Shown: positions 9,297 to 21,659, counted from the stretch's first letter. The stretch: 33,113 bases of DNA from Rhodothermales bacterium (GCA_012267425.1 JAAXGO010000118.1:1-33113); one strand, 5' to 3'. Notes: generated by a model from the letters alone, not told the origin. Translations and numbers: made by a program.

Positions 9297-9965
9297 TCAG
9301 CCCGCAGTGCCGTATGTTCGAAGTGTCGCACCGCTCAAGGATGCCCCTGCGGGTCCTGCAAGGTAGAGCGCAAGATCAACGAGTGCCGATGCTTTTACAC
9401 CTTCCGACGCGTCGTCGTCATAGAGCACGAACGACGGCGCAATCGCATGTGTGGTCACGTTAATCGGTCTCAGTTCTTCCGCCGCCGATTCAACGATGCG
9501 GATTACCCCCGCCTTGGACGCCGAATAGCTTGCCTGCCTAGCACGTGCGCGATCAGCGCCTTGTGCGGATGCAAAGGCGATGAGCCTCCCCCCAGTCGGA
9601 GCCATTAGCCGGGATGCCTCGCGGAAGCAGAGCATCGTCGTGGTGAGGTTGATGCGCAGCATGCGCTCAAAATCAGCCGCGGACGTGTCGAGAAGTGACG
9701 ACGCTGCCCATGCACCGACGGTGTGTACGAGGACATCCAGCCGCCCAAATGTGTCGTGGAGCTCTTTGAAGACCCTCGTCACGTCAGCTTCGTCGGTCAG
9801 ATCGGCGGCAAGAACAGCATCTACACCGTCGAGCGGCCCTTCGCTGCGCACCAGAGCAGCAAGGCGCGCACCGCTTTTTCCGAAGCCGTGCACCATACGC
9901 CGGCCGAGTCTCCCGGCAGCTCCGGTGATTGCCACCACACAGCGCTCATTTGTGGGTTGATTCAT
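9297..9965 (-). CDS. Short-chain dehydrogenase/reductase (SDR) family protein
   Basis: VVAITGAAGRLGRRMVHGF nucleotide-binding motif, LDVLVHTVGAW, YSASKAG catalytic YxxxK. Confidence 0.9.
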   Translation of the reverse strand: MNQPTNERCVVAITGAAGRLGRRMVHGFGKSGARLAALVRSEGPLDGVDAVLAADLTDEADVTRVFKELHDTFGRLDVLVHTVGAWAASSLLDTSAADFERMLRINLTTTMLCFREASRLMAPTGGRLIAFASAQGADRARARQASYSASKAGVIRIVESAAEELRPINVTTHAIAPSFVLYDDDASEGVKASALVDLALYLAGPAGASLSGATLRTYGTAG

Positions 9966-10423
9966 GGTGCGGCCGAGGTGTGGTCGTGAACCGCAAGCCA
10001 GCCGTCTTCCTGCTTTTCGAAGAGGAGCGTGAAAAGCCCGGTCGGCTCGTCGTTCGTCCGCTGAAGATGATAGGCACCGAACACTACGGCAAACTGGGGC
10101 GATAACACCCGAACATCATGGATGTCGAACGTCAGCGTTCCCATAGCGTTCTGGTCGGGATATGCACGATGATACCGTTCGAGAAGCGCAGACCATCCGC
10201 GCTCGACCGTTCCGCCGGAGGCGAAACGGATGGAATCCGACTTGGCGTATCCGTCCATGAAGCCCTCAATGTCACCTCGATTCCATGCCGCCTGCTGCGC
10301 TGCAAGGACAAGGCGGATGGCTGTCTCGTCGTCGGACGGATGATAGTCGGCACGAGACAGGCAGCCCGAGGTGGCCAAGAAGGCAAGAGCCAGACAAATC
10401 AAAGTGTGCCGTAGGGCAAACAT
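9962..10423 (-). CDS. SnoaL-like / DUF4440-type lipoprotein
   Basis: Lipobox-like LATSGC; AIRLVLAAQQAAWNRGDIEGFMDGYAKSDSIRFASGG...GWSALLERYHRAYPD; overlaps SDR start by ATGA. Confidence 0.78.
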   Translation of the reverse strand: MFALRHTLICLALAFLATSGCLSRADYHPSDDETAIRLVLAAQQAAWNRGDIEGFMDGYAKSDSIRFASGGTVERGWSALLERYHRAYPDQNAMGTLTFDIHDVRVLSPQFAVVFGAYHLQRTNDEPTGLFTLLFEKQEDGWLAVHDHTSAAP

Positions 10424-10695
10424 GGGCAGAGTGGATTCTCTTCGGCAGTGTGCTAGGATGAGTTTACCGGAAATCGCGGAGAATTGCGCCCAGGCTTAGC
10501 AGCGGCTGAGTCTGCTACGTGTTCGGGTGAGGCGTCTTTCTGAACATGCGGAAAGATATTGCGTTGCACCGCCTTGTCCGAGCCAGTACACTACAAACAC
10601 GTAAAAGCTGCACGAATTCTGCGTATGGACGGAGCTGCTACGAACACACACCATCGCGCTTAGCCATACGTGTTAGATTGGCTCGTTGTGAGCAC

Positions 10696-13600
10696 ATGAA
10701 GGACTCTGTGCGTCCACTTCGTACGTGTAGAACGCCCGGATTCCTCTTGGCGGCCGCCTGCGGTCTCTGGATACTTCTGTTGTCTTCGGTCGCAGAAGGC
10801 GACGAAAACCGCGTCGGCCCCTACTGGGACACGTCGTTATTCTACGGAGCGGTCGCCGACACTGATAGCGTCGCTTTGTGGGGCGTCGACTCCCTGAGGG
10901 CATTCATCAACGCGCTGGGTGCAGATTCGCTGAGAGCCCTGTTGACTTCGCTCAATGCTGGCGATGAAATCTGGCAGCTAGTGGATTCGATTGCGCCCAT
11001 AGACACGTTTTATCGGGCGCAGAAATACGTGGGGATCTTTTCGCGGGACAGGCGTGCGTCACCACTGTTTCCACGCGAGCACCGACCACTGCAGGCGCGT
11101 CCGATCGTCGCATGGAAGCACAACATCATTCTGGATACCACAGCGACGTACTACATAGCACGTGAGACTGTCGCGGGCCGCGACGTACGCCACCCGGTCC
11201 GGCTGGATCGCTCCACGTACCGAACGAAAAAACTGCGCTCGAGCCTGGATCGAAACTGGCGGGCTCTTATAAGTCAGCGCGCGGCGCGTAGGGCGCAGCA
11301 GCGACGGGGCGGACTCGGTCTATCTATCACTGTGCCGGGTGGCAGCCAGAGCGGCTTCACCACTATCTTCGGCAAAAACGAAGTTGACCTCAATGTCACC
11401 GGCACGGCGGACATCCGGGCCGGCATCGACTACCGCCAGAGCGAGCAACAGATCACGTTCGGCCAGCGGGCGCGCATCGATCCCGATTTCAAACAGGAGC
11501 TCAGGCTCGGTGTCACCGGCACGATCGGGGATAAGATGCAGGTGGCGGTAAACTGGGACAGCGAGCGGCAATTCGACTACCAGAACCAGCTGAAACTGGA
11601 ATACACCGGCTACGAAGACGAAATCATTAAGAGCATTGAAGCCGGCAACGTCATTTTGAGGACGCCGTCATCGCTTATTCGTGGTGGGCAGAGCCTGTTC
11701 GGTATCAAGACGGAATTGAAACTTGGCAGTCTGCAGCTCACCACGGTAGCAAGTCAGCAGGAGGGGCAGTCCAACAGTTTGCAGTTGGAAGGTGGTGCTG
11801 AATTGTCACAATTCTCCCAGCAGTCGACCGGTTACGTCGATCGGACGCTTTATTTCTTGTCGTATTACTTCCGGAATCGATGGGAGGAGGCGTTAGGTGA
11901 TCCGCCCAACATCATCTTGGACGCGGTGTTTTCGGGCATTACCGACATCGAGGTGTGGAAGCTCACTCCGGTGAGCCCTGAAGAGCAGAATGTGCGGCAG
12001 GTGGTGGCTATGGTGGACCTCGGAGAGCCGCAACAACTCGTCACTCAGGCAGACGCCTACACGCAGGCTATGCGTCCGAGCGGCGATATCGACCAGTATG
12101 ACGACGCAGAGCTTGCTTCTGAGTTGCGCCCCGGCAGCGCCGTACCGAAAGACTACTTGGAGTCCGACGCAATGGACCAGCCGCTGAAGGCAGTGGACTT
12201 CCAGGTTGGTCAATTCAAGAAGCTGATTCCCGGCAGTGATTACGACCTGGACGAGCTTTTGGGCTACATAACGCTCACACAGCGGATCCAGGAAAGCGAG
12301 GCCCTTGCGGTGTCATTCCGGTATCTGGCCGGTGGGGAGGAAGTGCAGGTTGGGGACTTCTCTTCGGAAACGGGCGGCGGGGACAACAGCCAGACGGGCG
12401 AACGCATCGTTCTGAAGCTTCTTAAGCCCGTCAACCTCCAGCAACCGGCCAACATCGGGCAACCCGGACAGCTTAATCCCGCGGCGTGGTACTTGGAGAT
12501 GCGCAACGTCTACAGGCTGGGACGTGGGCTACGCCCGAGCGAGTTCATACTGGACATCGGCTACGAGCCGCCGGGACGAAGCTCCGAGCGCACGCTTCCA
12601 GGAATCACTGGTCAGGCGACACTCATCCAGGTGCTCGGACTCGACAGACTCAACGAAGACGGCGCCACCAAGCCGGATAATCTGTTTGACTTCTTGCCCA
12701 ATTTTACGGTGGACCCGGGCAACGGTCTGCTGTTTTTCCCGTATCTCGAGCCGTTCGGCAGTCGCATCGAGGACCTCATCACTGCGAGCGGCCTCCCCGA
12801 GGAAGAAAAGGACCTTGCACGCAGTCAGCTGGTCTTTAGCGACCTGTACCGCAAAAAGAAGGTCAACGCCGCCCGCAACACGCAACTCGACGTATACCAG
12901 ATTACCGGCTCGTTCAAGGGTGGCATTCCATCATTCTACGACCTGAGGGCGTTCTCAGGGCTCGTGGAGGGGTCGGTCCGTGTTACCTCAGGCGGCGTGG
13001 GGCTGACCGAAGGCACGGATTTCATCGTCGACTACAACGGCGGTACCGTGACGATCGTCAATCCTGCCTATCTCACGACCGGGCGTGACATTGCCATTGA
13101 CTATGAGCAGAATGCGCTTATCAACCTGCAGAAGAAGACGCTCCTCGGCGCGCGTATTGACTGGTCCAACAGTGAGCGGTATGCTCTCGGCGGAACGGCC
13201 ATGCGAATCAGCCAAAAGTCCATCACCGACAAGTTTCGAGTCGGAGATGAGCCCATTGCAAACTTCATTTGGGGATTCGACGGGCAACTCGACCTGCAGC
13301 CCCGCTGGCTAACCCGGGCGGTCGACGCGCTGCCGCTCATCCAGACGAAGGAGCCGAGCCTTATCCAGCTCAGTGCCGAAGTTGCGCAGCTCAGGCCGGG
13401 GCATACGCTCACGAGTGCATTCAAAGACGAGCGTCGTGATCTGCGCAGGAATGGGCGCGATTTCTACCCCGACGAGGTTGGCGGCATATCATACGTGGAC
13501 GATTTCGAGGGCTTCGAGAACGTTTTCACGCTCAACCGGCCGGGTGCCTGGCTGCTAAGCAGTGCGCCCGTTCTGGGTGAAGAAAAAGATGTGCTGGGAG

Positions 13601-16600
13601 ATGGAACGCCGATGCGCAACTCGGAGCGCAGCGCGATAGGTTGGTACCAAATCAATGCGCAGACGCTTGAACACCTGGGAAGCCCCACGAATCTGGCAGT
13701 TCAGCTGATCGCGCCGCAGAGCGTGTTTCCAAACCGTCAGGTGTCCTCGCAGGAGCGTGTCCTGACAACGTTGGACGTCTTTTTTACGCCCCACGAGCGC
13801 GGGCCATACAACTATAACATGGACCTGGGAGGTTTTCTCGACAACCCGCGAAGTGCCTGGGCGGGCATGACGCAGCGTTTGACGGAAGGCAACACAGATT
13901 TCACCTCGAAGAACATCGAATTCATCGAATTCATCTTCCAGCCGTTTCCTGAAGCGGGAGACATCGATCCTGAAGCCCGGCTCATCATCGATTTGGGACT
14001 GATTTCCGAAGACGTGATTCCCGACAACAAGCTGAACACCGAAGACGGGCTGTCACTCACCGAAGGTGGCCCGGTCGGCCAACTGGCGAGGCTGTCCACT
14101 GGGCAACAGGACCAGGTCATCAACCCCATCAACGAAAACGACAGGATTACCGAGGATCTCGGACTCGACGGACTTGCTTCATTTCCCGATAACAAATTCG
14201 AGCGGGAGGGCGGCCTCGGTACAGAGCGAACGAAGTTTGCCGAGTTTGTCGCATCTCTGGACGCGACGCAGAGCACGCTACATTCCAGGCAGCTCGAGCT
14301 CGAGAAGGCCAAGGCGCGGCGCGACCCATCAGGCGACGACTACCACTATTTCCTCGACGATGCGTATTTCAACAACTCGCAGTACTACCTGGGCGGTGCG
14401 TCGGTGCAGCAGCGCTTCACGCACTTCTTTTCAGGGCACGAACTCAATTCGTTTGAGGGGCAACGCAAGCTCGGCGACGCCGCCAACCCGGTCGGCAACT
14501 CGCGGATCCCGGATTCCGAAGACATCAACCTCAACTCGGCACCTGATACCGAGAACAGTTATTTCCAGTACGAACTCCCGCTGAGTTTGGCGCAGCTTGA
14601 CGAGCTGGCCCGGCCCGAGATGACACACGACTACGTGGTCGGCGAAATCAAGACCAATGACGGGGCCGGTACGGGATGGTATCTGGTGCGCATTCCGGTA
14701 AAGCAATACACGCGCCGCGTCGGGGGCATTCAGGATTTTACACTCATCGAATCGATCCGGGTTTGGACGACCGGCCATACAGCGCCTGTCACGCTGCGCT
14801 TCGCCACGCTGGAATTCGTAGGTAGCCAGTGGCGCAAGTCGACGGCGGTCTCGGCGCGCAGTACAAACGACGAGATGTTGCCACCTGACGATCCTCTGAC
14901 CGGGCCGAGCATCAGCATTGCGAGCGTGAACAACGAGGAAAACGCCCACTATGCGATCCCCAACGGCACCGTCCGCGACCGTCTCCGCGAAAGACAATCT
15001 GGCGCACAGCGGGAAGCCCGCGAGCAGGCCATGGTGCTGCATGTCGAGAATGTCGAGCCGGATCGGCAGCAGGCAATCTACTACACATACTCTTCGCCGG
15101 AGGACTTGCTTCGCTACAGCAACCTGCGCATGTTCCTCCACCTTGACGGTTTCATCGACGGCTTGCCGATCACAGAGGAGGACCGGGGCGAGCTCACGTT
15201 TTTCATGCGCCTCGGAGCCAACGAAGTGAACGATTATTACGAATTCGAACAGCCGCTGACGGCAAGTCCGCTTGATCAGTTGCCGTCCGACGGCATAGCA
15301 AAGGCGGACTATTTGTGGCGAACGAATCAGCCGAATCCAGATCCCACCGGTGTAGCGACTGTCGATCTCAACTCTGTCAACATCGAGCTCAGCGTGCTCA
15401 ACCAGCTCAAGTTTCTCCGAGATGAGTATCGGGATGCAGAGGGCGTGCCATTTGATCCGTCGGTGACGTTTTGGCACGACGAACGTGCCGTTCTCGTCGA
15501 TCAAGTCGCAGCGTTCGCAGCGCCGGGCGCGCGGATTGGTGTTAAAGGAACGCCGTCATTGGCCCGGGTCTCGACGCTGGTCATGGGTGTGCGCAACAAG
15601 TCGGTAAAAGGTGGCATTCTCACCGACGTCAATGTCTGGGTAAACGAGCTGCGCGTATCGGGCTACGACGAGAAGGCCGGCCTATCGGCGCTCGCCAATG
15701 CGCAGATCAATCTGGCAGATTTCGCGCGCGTGAAAGCGACTGCGCGCATGCAAACCGACGGGTTCGGAGGCTTGGAAAGTTCGCTGTCGGATCGGAGCCA
15801 GATCAACGTGCGGGATTGGGCCGTGAACACGCAAATCAGCGTAGACAAGTTTATTCCCGAGCGGTTCGGCTGGGCGCTTCCGGTGACCATGGAAATCAAA
15901 TCGAGCGAGTCATCGCCGCGTTTCGATCCAAATCGTGGCGATATTCGAGTGGCCAGCCTCCTGGACGCCATCGCCGCCGATACCACTTTGTCCGGCGAAG
16001 AAATCGCCGTACACCAACAGGCAGTAGAGGAAGCGTCGCAGACATTGCGTGAAACGCGCTCGTTGTCAACACGTGTGAGCAAGTCGGGATCACGGTCGAG
16101 ACTGGTTCGCAACACGCTGGACGGACTTAATTTTTCGTATTCCTTGTCCGATCAGACGGGGCGCAGTCCGAGCAGGGCATTTCAGGACCGGAAGCGCTGG
16201 AACTCCACGCTGTCGTATCGCCTGGGCGTGCGAGGCGCGCGCGTTCTGCGCCCGTTCTGGTTTTTGGACAACGTGCCAGTGGCTCGCATTTTGGGAGAAA
16301 TCCAGTGGAACTACCTCCCAAACTCATTCAGCTACAGCCTATCGGCGAACCGTAATTTCTCGCGCTCGAAGCGGCGTCCCGATCCTGTCCGCCGTAGTTC
16401 GAGCAACCTGCCGATCGACGTCGAATACCCGGTGCGGCCGCAGCACCGATTCAGTCATTCCCGGCAATTCAGTTTCCAGTATGAACCGTTCGGATTCCTG
16501 AGCCTCGGTCTGAACACGATGACGGACCAAAGCCTCAATGAAATCGGCGCTGACACACTCTATTCTGTAATCTTGGTTGATCCTCTCGGACAAGAGACGC

Positions 16601-18660
16601 TCTACGAAGACACGCGCCTTCGCACGCTTATCGACGCCGGCATCACAGACGAGACGCAAATCGGCAAAACGGCTTTCGAACTTGAGGATTTGGCTGTCGT
16701 CCCCTTTAGAAGCGTCGTCAGCAGTGCCTTTAACAGCGAAGTGGGCCCTTCTGTCCGCACGGACGATTACCAGAGCCAGGCAAACGTGTCGTTCAGGCCG
16801 CGGCTGCATCGCTACAGGTCGATGAGTTGGCTTCAGATCCAGGATGTCTCGTACAATGCGACGTTTCGGTGGCGCAACGGCTCGGTGGGCAACAACACCG
16901 GAGCGAATGCGAGTACGGACGTAACGATGCGGGCTGGTTTGTCGGTGGGTCCGCAAGAGTTGTTTGAAATCGTAGGACTTTACGGAAAGTTGCTGGAAGC
17001 GCAGCGGGCCGCCGAAGAGGCGTCGGAAATAAAGCGCGAACAGCGCCGACTGGAGCGGGAGGCCCGCAGGGCACAGCGCCAGGCTGACCAGGAGCGTAGA
17101 CGAGGAGAAGAAGAGGAGGATGTGGAAGAAGGGGAGTACATGGAGGAAGAGGAAGGGGAGTACATGGAGGAAGAGGAAGGGGAGTACATGGAGGAAGAGG
17201 AAGGGGAGTACGTGGAGGAAGAGGAACCAGTACGCGAGGAGACCGAGGGTACGAGATTCAGGATTCCGTTATTATCCACACCGCTCCCCGCTCTCCGTCG
17301 ACTGGCACTGGCGGTAATGCAGGTACAGGATGTCGCCGTCACGTATATGGGCACCCGACGCTCTGAAGCTTCTAACGTAGGACGCGTGGACGAAAACGGC
17401 GAAGTGATCGTTGATTACGGGCTGCGTGACGCGTTATTCTACGGCCAGGGCCCAAGTCTGTGGTATCGTTTCGGGTTGGAGCGTACCATAGACGCTGCCA
17501 CCGACCGCATCATTAACGAGCGTCTGCAGGTGACCGACGCGTTGACGGATGGGGAGCGCTACCAGGCGAGGATGACGTGGAATCCGACGAGGAATCTGCG
17601 AATCAACCTGAACTGGAGCCTAGAAAGCACCCGACAGCAAGGTCTGACGTATCGGGTTCAGGAAGATGGTACTCCGTATGCCGACTCAACGCGCATTGGC
17701 GACAACGGACTGACAGTCTGGGCATTCGGTGCCTCGTATCTGGATCTGTTCAACGCTCATCTTGACCGATTCAATGCTGACTGTGGGCCCGACTGCTTCG
17801 AGCCGGAGTCCGTGCAGCCGGACACGATCCACACGGCTACGTTGACCAACGAAGGGATTTACAGAGACTTTCTCGACAACTACCTAGGTGGTCCGGTCGG
17901 TGTGGTCGGTGGTGGTCGGACAGGGATTCCGCTGCCCACGTGGCAGATCAACTACAGTGGTCTTTCGACATGGCCGTTTTTCCGATGGATCGCGCAGAGC
18001 CTGACGCTCCGCCATTCGTACGCGGCGAATCTGAGCACCGATTTTCGCAGCAACCTGCGAGGCGGTGAATCGGAATTCTTCCAACTTGGCGCCCAGACGA
18101 TAGCGTTTGTTCTGCCCAAGACGGCCGTGGATGCAGCGCGTATCAACGAGCGGTACCAGCCATTGTTGGGCGTCGATCTATCGCTCAAGGGTAGCGTACA
18201 GACATCCATCAACTGGAACAAGAGTAACTCATATGCGCTGAGCACGACCAATATGGTGGTCGGCCACACCCACACGAATGAGGTGTCAGTCAGTGCTTCC
18301 TACTCGCGGCAGGGCATGCGGCTTCCCTTCATCCGCAAGCGTCTCAACAACCGCATCAGCCTTGCCGTCACTATGTCGCGGAGCGTCGAGCACAACTTGA
18401 ATTTGAACATCCGCCGCGCTATTGAGGCGGCTATAGCGGAGCCGGAATTCGACCCGGTTGAGGTTCTCGAGGATCCATATGCGAACGTCCTTACGAATAC
18501 GCAGCGGCTCCGTGCCCAGCCCAAGATCACGTACCAGTTTAGCAATCAGGTCACGGCGGACGCCTTCATGGAGTACGAACGCTTCGTCGGGGACAGTCGC
18601 CGCCCATCGATGACCTCGATCAAGGCTGGCTTCAACTTTCGCGTGAATTTTTCCCAATAG
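10696..18660 (+). CDS. sprA: SprA-like giant cell-surface protein (T9SS outer-membrane translocon component)
   Basis: ~2650-aa protein; SprA-type features: [42 protein letters not shown], repeated porin-like strands. Likely ATG 10696 (ORF opens at 10546). Confidence 0.9.
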   Translation: MKDSVRPLRTCRTPGFLLAAACGLWILLLSSVAEGDENRVGPYWDTSLFYGAVADTDSVALWGVDSLRAFINALGADSLRALLTSLNAGDEIWQLVDSIAPIDTFYRAQKYVGIFSRDRRASPLFPREHRPLQARPIVAWKHNIILDTTATYYIARETVAGRDVRHPVRLDRSTYRTKKLRSSLDRNWRALISQRAARRAQQRRGGLGLSITVPGGSQSGFTTIFGKNEVDLNVTGTADIRAGIDYRQSEQQITFGQRARIDPDFKQELRLGVTGTIGDKMQVAVNWDSERQFDYQNQLKLEYTGYEDEIIKSIEAGNVILRTPSSLIRGGQSLFGIKTELKLGSLQLTTVASQQEGQSNSLQLEGGAELSQFSQQSTGYVDRTLYFLSYYFRNRWEEALGDPPNIILDAVFSGITDIEVWKLTPVSPEEQNVRQVVAMVDLGEPQQLVTQADAYTQAMRPSGDIDQYDDAELASELRPGSAVPKDYLESDAMDQPLKAVDFQVGQFKKLIPGSDYDLDELLGYITLTQRIQESEALAVSFRYLAGGEEVQVGDFSSETGGGDNSQTGERIVLKLLKPVNLQQPANIGQPGQLNPAAWYLEMRNVYRLGRGLRPSEFILDIGYEPPGRSSERTLPGITGQATLIQVLGLDRLNEDGATKPDNLFDFLPNFTVDPGNGLLFFPYLEPFGSRIEDLITASGLPEEEKDLARSQLVFSDLYRKKKVNAARNTQLDVYQITGSFKGGIPSFYDLRAFSGLVEGSVRVTSGGVGLTEGTDFIVDYNGGTVTIVNPAYLTTGRDIAIDYEQNALINLQKKTLLGARIDWSNSERYALGGTAMRISQKSITDKFRVGDEPIANFIWGFDGQLDLQPRWLTRAVDALPLIQTKEPSLIQLSAEVAQLRPGHTLTSAFKDERRDLRRNGRDFYPDEVGGISYVDDFEGFENVFTLNRPGAWLLSSAPVLGEEKDVLGDGTPMRNSERSAIGWYQINAQTLEHLGSPTNLAVQLIAPQSVFPNRQVSSQERVLTTLDVFFTPHERGPYNYNMDLGGFLDNPRSAWAGMTQRLTEGNTDFTSKNIEFIEFIFQPFPEAGDIDPEARLIIDLGLISEDVIPDNKLNTEDGLSLTEGGPVGQLARLSTGQQDQVINPINENDRITEDLGLDGLASFPDNKFEREGGLGTERTKFAEFVASLDATQSTLHSRQLELEKAKARRDPSGDDYHYFLDDAYFNNSQYYLGGASVQQRFTHFFSGHELNSFEGQRKLGDAANPVGNSRIPDSEDINLNSAPDTENSYFQYELPLSLAQLDELARPEMTHDYVVGEIKTNDGAGTGWYLVRIPVKQYTRRVGGIQDFTLIESIRVWTTGHTAPVTLRFATLEFVGSQWRKSTAVSARSTNDEMLPPDDPLTGPSISIASVNNEENAHYAIPNGTVRDRLRERQSGAQREAREQAMVLHVENVEPDRQQAIYYTYSSPEDLLRYSNLRMFLHLDGFIDGLPITEEDRGELTFFMRLGANEVNDYYEFEQPLTASPLDQLPSDGIAKADYLWRTNQPNPDPTGVATVDLNSVNIELSVLNQLKFLRDEYRDAEGVPFDPSVTFWHDERAVLVDQVAAFAAPGARIGVKGTPSLARVSTLVMGVRNKSVKGGILTDVNVWVNELRVSGYDEKAGLSALANAQINLADFARVKATARMQTDGFGGLESSLSDRSQINVRDWAVNTQISVDKFIPERFGWALPVTMEIKSSESSPRFDPNRGDIRVASLLDAIAADTTLSGEEIAVHQQAVEEASQTLRETRSLSTRVSKSGSRSRLVRNTLDGLNFSYSLSDQTGRSPSRAFQDRKRWNSTLSYRLGVRGARVLRPFWFLDNVPVARILGEIQWNYLPNSFSYSLSANRNFSRSKRRPDPVRRSSSNLPIDVEYPVRPQHRFSHSRQFSFQYEPFGFLSLGLNTMTDQSLNEIGADTLYSVILVDPLGQETLYEDTRLRTLIDAGITDETQIGKTAFELEDLAVVPFRSVVSSAFNSEVGPSVRTDDYQSQANVSFRPRLHRYRSMSWLQIQDVSYNATFRWRNGSVGNNTGANASTDVTMRAGLSVGPQELFEIVGLYGKLLEAQRAAEEASEIKREQRRLEREARRAQRQADQERRRGEEEEDVEEGEYMEEEEGEYMEEEEGEYMEEEEGEYVEEEEPVREETEGTRFRIPLLSTPLPALRRLALAVMQVQDVAVTYMGTRRSEASNVGRVDENGEVIVDYGLRDALFYGQGPSLWYRFGLERTIDAATDRIINERLQVTDALTDGERYQARMTWNPTRNLRINLNWSLESTRQQGLTYRVQEDGTPYADSTRIGDNGLTVWAFGASYLDLFNAHLDRFNADCGPDCFEPESVQPDTIHTATLTNEGIYRDFLDNYLGGPVGVVGGGRTGIPLPTWQINYSGLSTWPFFRWIAQSLTLRHSYAANLSTDFRSNLRGGESEFFQLGAQTIAFVLPKTAVDAARINERYQPLLGVDLSLKGSVQTSINWNKSNSYALSTTNMVVGHTHTNEVSVSASYSRQGMRLPFIRKRLNNRISLAVTMSRSVEHNLNLNIRRAIEAAIAEPEFDPVEVLEDPYANVLTNTQRLRAQPKITYQFSNQVTADAFMEYERFVGDSRRPSMTSIKAGFNFRVNFSQ
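17128..17223 (+). repeat. 4 x 24-bp in-frame tandem repeat inside sprA
   Basis: GAAGGGGAGTACATGGAGGAAGAG at 17128, 17152, 17176 and (one A->G change) 17200; encodes (EGEYMEEE)n. Confidence 0.95.
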
Positions 18661-18760
18661 GGTAGAGCGGCGCTGCATCGACCGAGGCCGACATGCCCCC
18701 AATCGACTGAATCGGGTGCGTCGTGGGAAGCCAGACAGGGTGTCAATTTCTTCACCGAGG

Positions 18761-19537
18761 ATGTCGGCATTAGAGCACGTGATAGTGTGTAGCCTGGGGC
18801 GCGTCGCATACGGTCCGACATGGGACCTGCAGCAACGCATCCAGCGCCAGCTGATCGACGCGAAGCGCCGGGAAGTGCCGCGGATTCTGCCGCACGTCGT
18901 ACTCTTACTTGAACATCCACCGGTTTTCACGCTCGGCAAGAGCGGTGACGCGAATCACCTGCTTGTGGAAGAAAGGGCGCTGGAGACTCGGGGCGTCGAA
19001 TTCCACCGAATTGATCGGGGTGGGGATATCACGTTTCACGGGCCGGGCCAGCTCGTCGGCTATTTTCTGCTTGACTTGGATCGGTTCAAAAGGGATCTGC
19101 ACGTCTATCTGCGAGCCCTCGAGGAAATTGTCATCCGCACATGTGGCGATTACGGCCTTCATGCCCGCCGGGTGAGGGGACGCACGGGCGTGTGGACCGG
19201 CTCCGAGGGAACCGAGAGAAAGATCTGTGCCTTCGGCATACGGAGCAGCCGGTGGGTTACCATGCACGGCATGGCCTTCAATCTGGACACGGATTTGTCG
19301 TATTTTGGTCACATCGTGCCCTGCGGCATTCAGGACAGGGGTGTAACATCCCTGGCTGAGGAACTCGGAGCTCCGTGCGACGAACGGGCGATTCGGCGCA
19401 CGCTCACGGGGCATTTCGAGGACGTGTTTGTCGCGAAAGTCACCGAATTGGAAGACGCCGCCGCCTATAGGTACTTAAGTACTCTAACCCAGCAGGCAAA
19501 CCTTCGCCACACGCTCGAAGTCTCGCCGCGTCTGTAA
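18761..19537 (+). CDS. lipB: Lipoyl(octanoyl) transferase
   Basis: ATG 18761; [94 protein letters not shown]. Confidence 0.97.
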   Translation: MSALEHVIVCSLGRVAYGPTWDLQQRIQRQLIDAKRREVPRILPHVVLLLEHPPVFTLGKSGDANHLLVEERALETRGVEFHRIDRGGDITFHGPGQLVGYFLLDLDRFKRDLHVYLRALEEIVIRTCGDYGLHARRVRGRTGVWTGSEGTERKICAFGIRSSRWVTMHGMAFNLDTDLSYFGHIVPCGIQDRGVTSLAEELGAPCDERAIRRTLTGHFEDVFVAKVTELEDAAAYRYLSTLTQQANLRHTLEVSPRL

Positions 19538-19543
19538 ATTGTA

Positions 19544-19918
19544 GTGCCCTATATGGCCGCCTTCGACACAAAAGAGTTCGTATGCCACCTTCTTGCGGCC
19601 GCGCTTATGTATGATCGGGAGTACGACGTGATTCCTACAGTGGGATTGATTGATCCAGCTGCTCGGAAGGAGATCTACTTAGCGTCGTTTTCGCCCGAAG
19701 ACGGCGTATTTGTCATTGAGGAGGCAACGTTGTGGGAGCCGGACACCAACGGCGAAGACGCCACCGATCCGATTGGATACGAACTGGCGGTTGATTCACT
19801 GGAGTATGGCATCTACGACACGCCAACGGAAGCGGCGGAGACTCTGTTCGCGCTCGCGCAAAACGAAGGCCTTTTGCCGGACATTACGCTGATCCACGAG
19901 GACGACATCGGCGCGTAG
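19544..19918 (+). CDS. Small acidic hypothetical protein
   Basis: 124-aa ORF MPYMAAFDTKEFVCHLLAAALMYDREYD... directly after lipB; GTG start 19544 or ATG 19553; no family recognised. Confidence 0.65.
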   Translation: MPYMAAFDTKEFVCHLLAAALMYDREYDVIPTVGLIDPAARKEIYLASFSPEDGVFVIEEATLWEPDTNGEDATDPIGYELAVDSLEYGIYDTPTEAAETLFALAQNEGLLPDITLIHEDDIGA

Positions 19919-20267
19919 CGGCCAGCGCCAGTACTGCCCAACCAGCCAGAAAGCAGGCACCACCAAAGGGAGTTACGGCGCCGAGCCAACTGATTCCTGT
20001 TAGTGCCAAGGCGTACAGGCTGCCTGAGAAAAGCGGGATGCCAACAGCAATGAGGTATCCTGCCGCACGCGTGAGCCTGCTTGGCAGCGACGCGCGTGCA
20101 AGTCCGATTGGCAAAAGGGCCACGGCGTGGGCGAGGTGGTAGAATGTGGCGGTTTTCCAGATTTGGAGCTCGTATGCATCGAGCGGCAGTCCGTGTGCAC
20201 CGAATGCTCCGAGGGCGACTCCGACGAAGGCAAGCGCGCTTCCGAGCGCAACTAACGGGTTGGTCAC
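19884..20267 (-). CDS. DUF423 family small membrane protein
   Basis: ALGSALAFVGVALGAFGAHGL...LQIWKTATFYHLAHAVALLPIGL, 4 TM segments; convergent 3' overlap with the upstream ORF. Confidence 0.9.
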   Translation of the reverse strand: MTNPLVALGSALAFVGVALGAFGAHGLPLDAYELQIWKTATFYHLAHAVALLPIGLARASLPSRLTRAAGYLIAVGIPLFSGSLYALALTGISWLGAVTPFGGACFLAGWAVLALAATRRCRPRGSA

Positions 20268-20270
20268 GCG

Positions 20271-20560
20271 CTATCTGAGGATCATCATGGGTCGGACGAG
20301 GCGCGATTCACGCGGGTGCACTTCGTACAGATACATGCCGACGGGCACGTCGCGGCCGCCGAACGTGATTGCATGCGTGCCCGGCCTGCGCGGCCCTTCG
20401 TCGAGGCGCCGTGTGCGGCGGCCGTGTGTGCCGCGTACGTAGCACCCGTAATCTTGGTAGCCACGGCGATCTTGAATTCGAATATGTCTCGCGATCTTCT
20501 CTCCTGCTGCATAGGTGTCCGGCGCCGTGATGAGGATCTGCCTTGGACCGGAATGGACCT
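20271..20560 (-). pseudogene. Degraded T9SS C-terminal / FlgD-Ig-like domain remnant
   Basis: Reverse strand GRRTRRLDEGPRRPGTHAITFGGRDVPVGMYLYEVHPRESRLVRPMMILR resembles secretion C-terminal domains; the preceding expected strand (FEFKIAVATKIT) is in another frame, implying a frameshift; no recognisable N-terminal domain. Confidence 0.5.
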
Positions 20561-20709
20561 CCGTATCGGACTGGCATTCAGACGTCGCGGAGGTCTTCTC
20601 ATTGAAGGTACTCGTGATCGGCGCTCCGGTACTCGATAGGCTTGCCCCTGCACTGCGGGGAGGGGACTCAATACGGCACCCGGCACCCGGTACAACGGGC
20701 AATAATCGC

Positions 20710-21213
20710 CTACGACTCGGTGCCATGTATTTGGAAAGCAATGGCCCGGCCGTTTAGTTTCAGCGTATAGCTGCCGGCACCAAAAAGGCCGTCAAGTCGT
20801 GCATAGAATCGATATGGGCGGTATACGCTGAAGCAAACCACTCCCTGGGGACGTCGCGCTTCAAGGCGGGCGGTGATGAGATGACCGGTGCGCTGCTGCT
20901 CGAACGAATGCAACTGCATGCAGCCGTCCGGAAATGCGCCCTTTACGAGTACTTCGACTTGTACGTCGCCCTGCTCGGCGTTGGGTGGGGCAGCGCGGAC
21001 CGTGACGGAATCGAACGGTGCCGAAACGTACGACATCTGCATGCCTTCGCCTGCGGGTCCGATCGTAACGGTCTGCCGTCCGTCGGGTGCGCGGTCCTCG
21101 TAGCGGTGCCCGAACTGCTGGTCGGGCGGAGTGTCATCCCCTGTTGACCGCGGACCGCTGCATCCCGCCGCCACGAGGAGCACCCCGAGGGTCAATCTCT
21201 TAAGGCTGGTCAT
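20710..21213 (-). CDS. Predicted lipoprotein, unknown function
   Basis: MTSLKRLTLGVLLVAAGCSGPRS lipobox; start 21213 overlaps the rsfS 3' end. Confidence 0.75.
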   Translation of the reverse strand: MTSLKRLTLGVLLVAAGCSGPRSTGDDTPPDQQFGHRYEDRAPDGRQTVTIGPAGEGMQMSYVSAPFDSVTVRAAPPNAEQGDVQVEVLVKGAFPDGCMQLHSFEQQRTGHLITARLEARRPQGVVCFSVYRPYRFYARLDGLFGAGSYTLKLNGRAIAFQIHGTES

Positions 21214-21646
21214 CCCGTAACAGGTCAAGGCTACCAGTGGGGTTTGCGTCGTGGGGAACATGCTCCATCGGTGCGTCGCTCCAGAGGCGTTCAAGGTCGT
21301 AGAAGGCCCGACGCTCCGGGTTGAAAATGTGTACCACTAGATCGACGTAATCGAGGAGAACCCACTGCCGGTGATCTTCGCCTTCACGGTGCCACGGCCG
21401 CTCGCCGAATGCCTTTCGGATGCGGTTTTCGACAGCCTCGTACACCGCTTTAACCTGAATGTCCGACACGCCGGTAGCCAGTACGAAAAAATCGGCTAGG
21501 CCGCTGATCTGCCGCATATCCATCACGACAATGTCGAGGGCCTTTTTTTCCTGAGCTGCTTCGACAGCCAGGCGCGTCAGCTCACGGACTGGCGTTTCCG
21601 CCTGTCTTTTCTTCGTGAGGTATGTCCGTTCGTGCACTGATTCCAT
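21200..21646 (-). CDS. rsfS: Ribosome silencing factor RsfS/Iojap
   Basis: ATG 21646; AVEAAQEKKALDIVVMDMRQISGLADFFVLATGVSDIQVKAVYEAVE...GEDHRQWVLLDYVDLVVHIFNPERRAFYDLERLW. Confidence 0.96.
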   Translation of the reverse strand: MESVHERTYLTKKRQAETPVRELTRLAVEAAQEKKALDIVVMDMRQISGLADFFVLATGVSDIQVKAVYEAVENRIRKAFGERPWHREGEDHRQWVLLDYVDLVVHIFNPERRAFYDLERLWSDAPMEHVPHDANPTGSLDLLRDDQP

Positions 21647-21659
21647 GGCAGGGCCTGGA

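Noticed and set aside
10497-10517. TAGCAG/CTGCTA inverted repeat upstream of sprA
   Set aside because: Only 6 bp with a 9-nt loop; expected by chance in a long intergenic region, no further support.
14431-15504. 357-aa minus-strand ORF inside sprA
   Set aside because: Antisense shadow of a strongly supported SprA coding frame; no recognisable domain and atypical composition.
17128-17223. Repeat array as a possible CRISPR-like array
   Set aside because: Units are directly contiguous with no spacers and keep the sprA frame; a coding microsatellite-like repeat.
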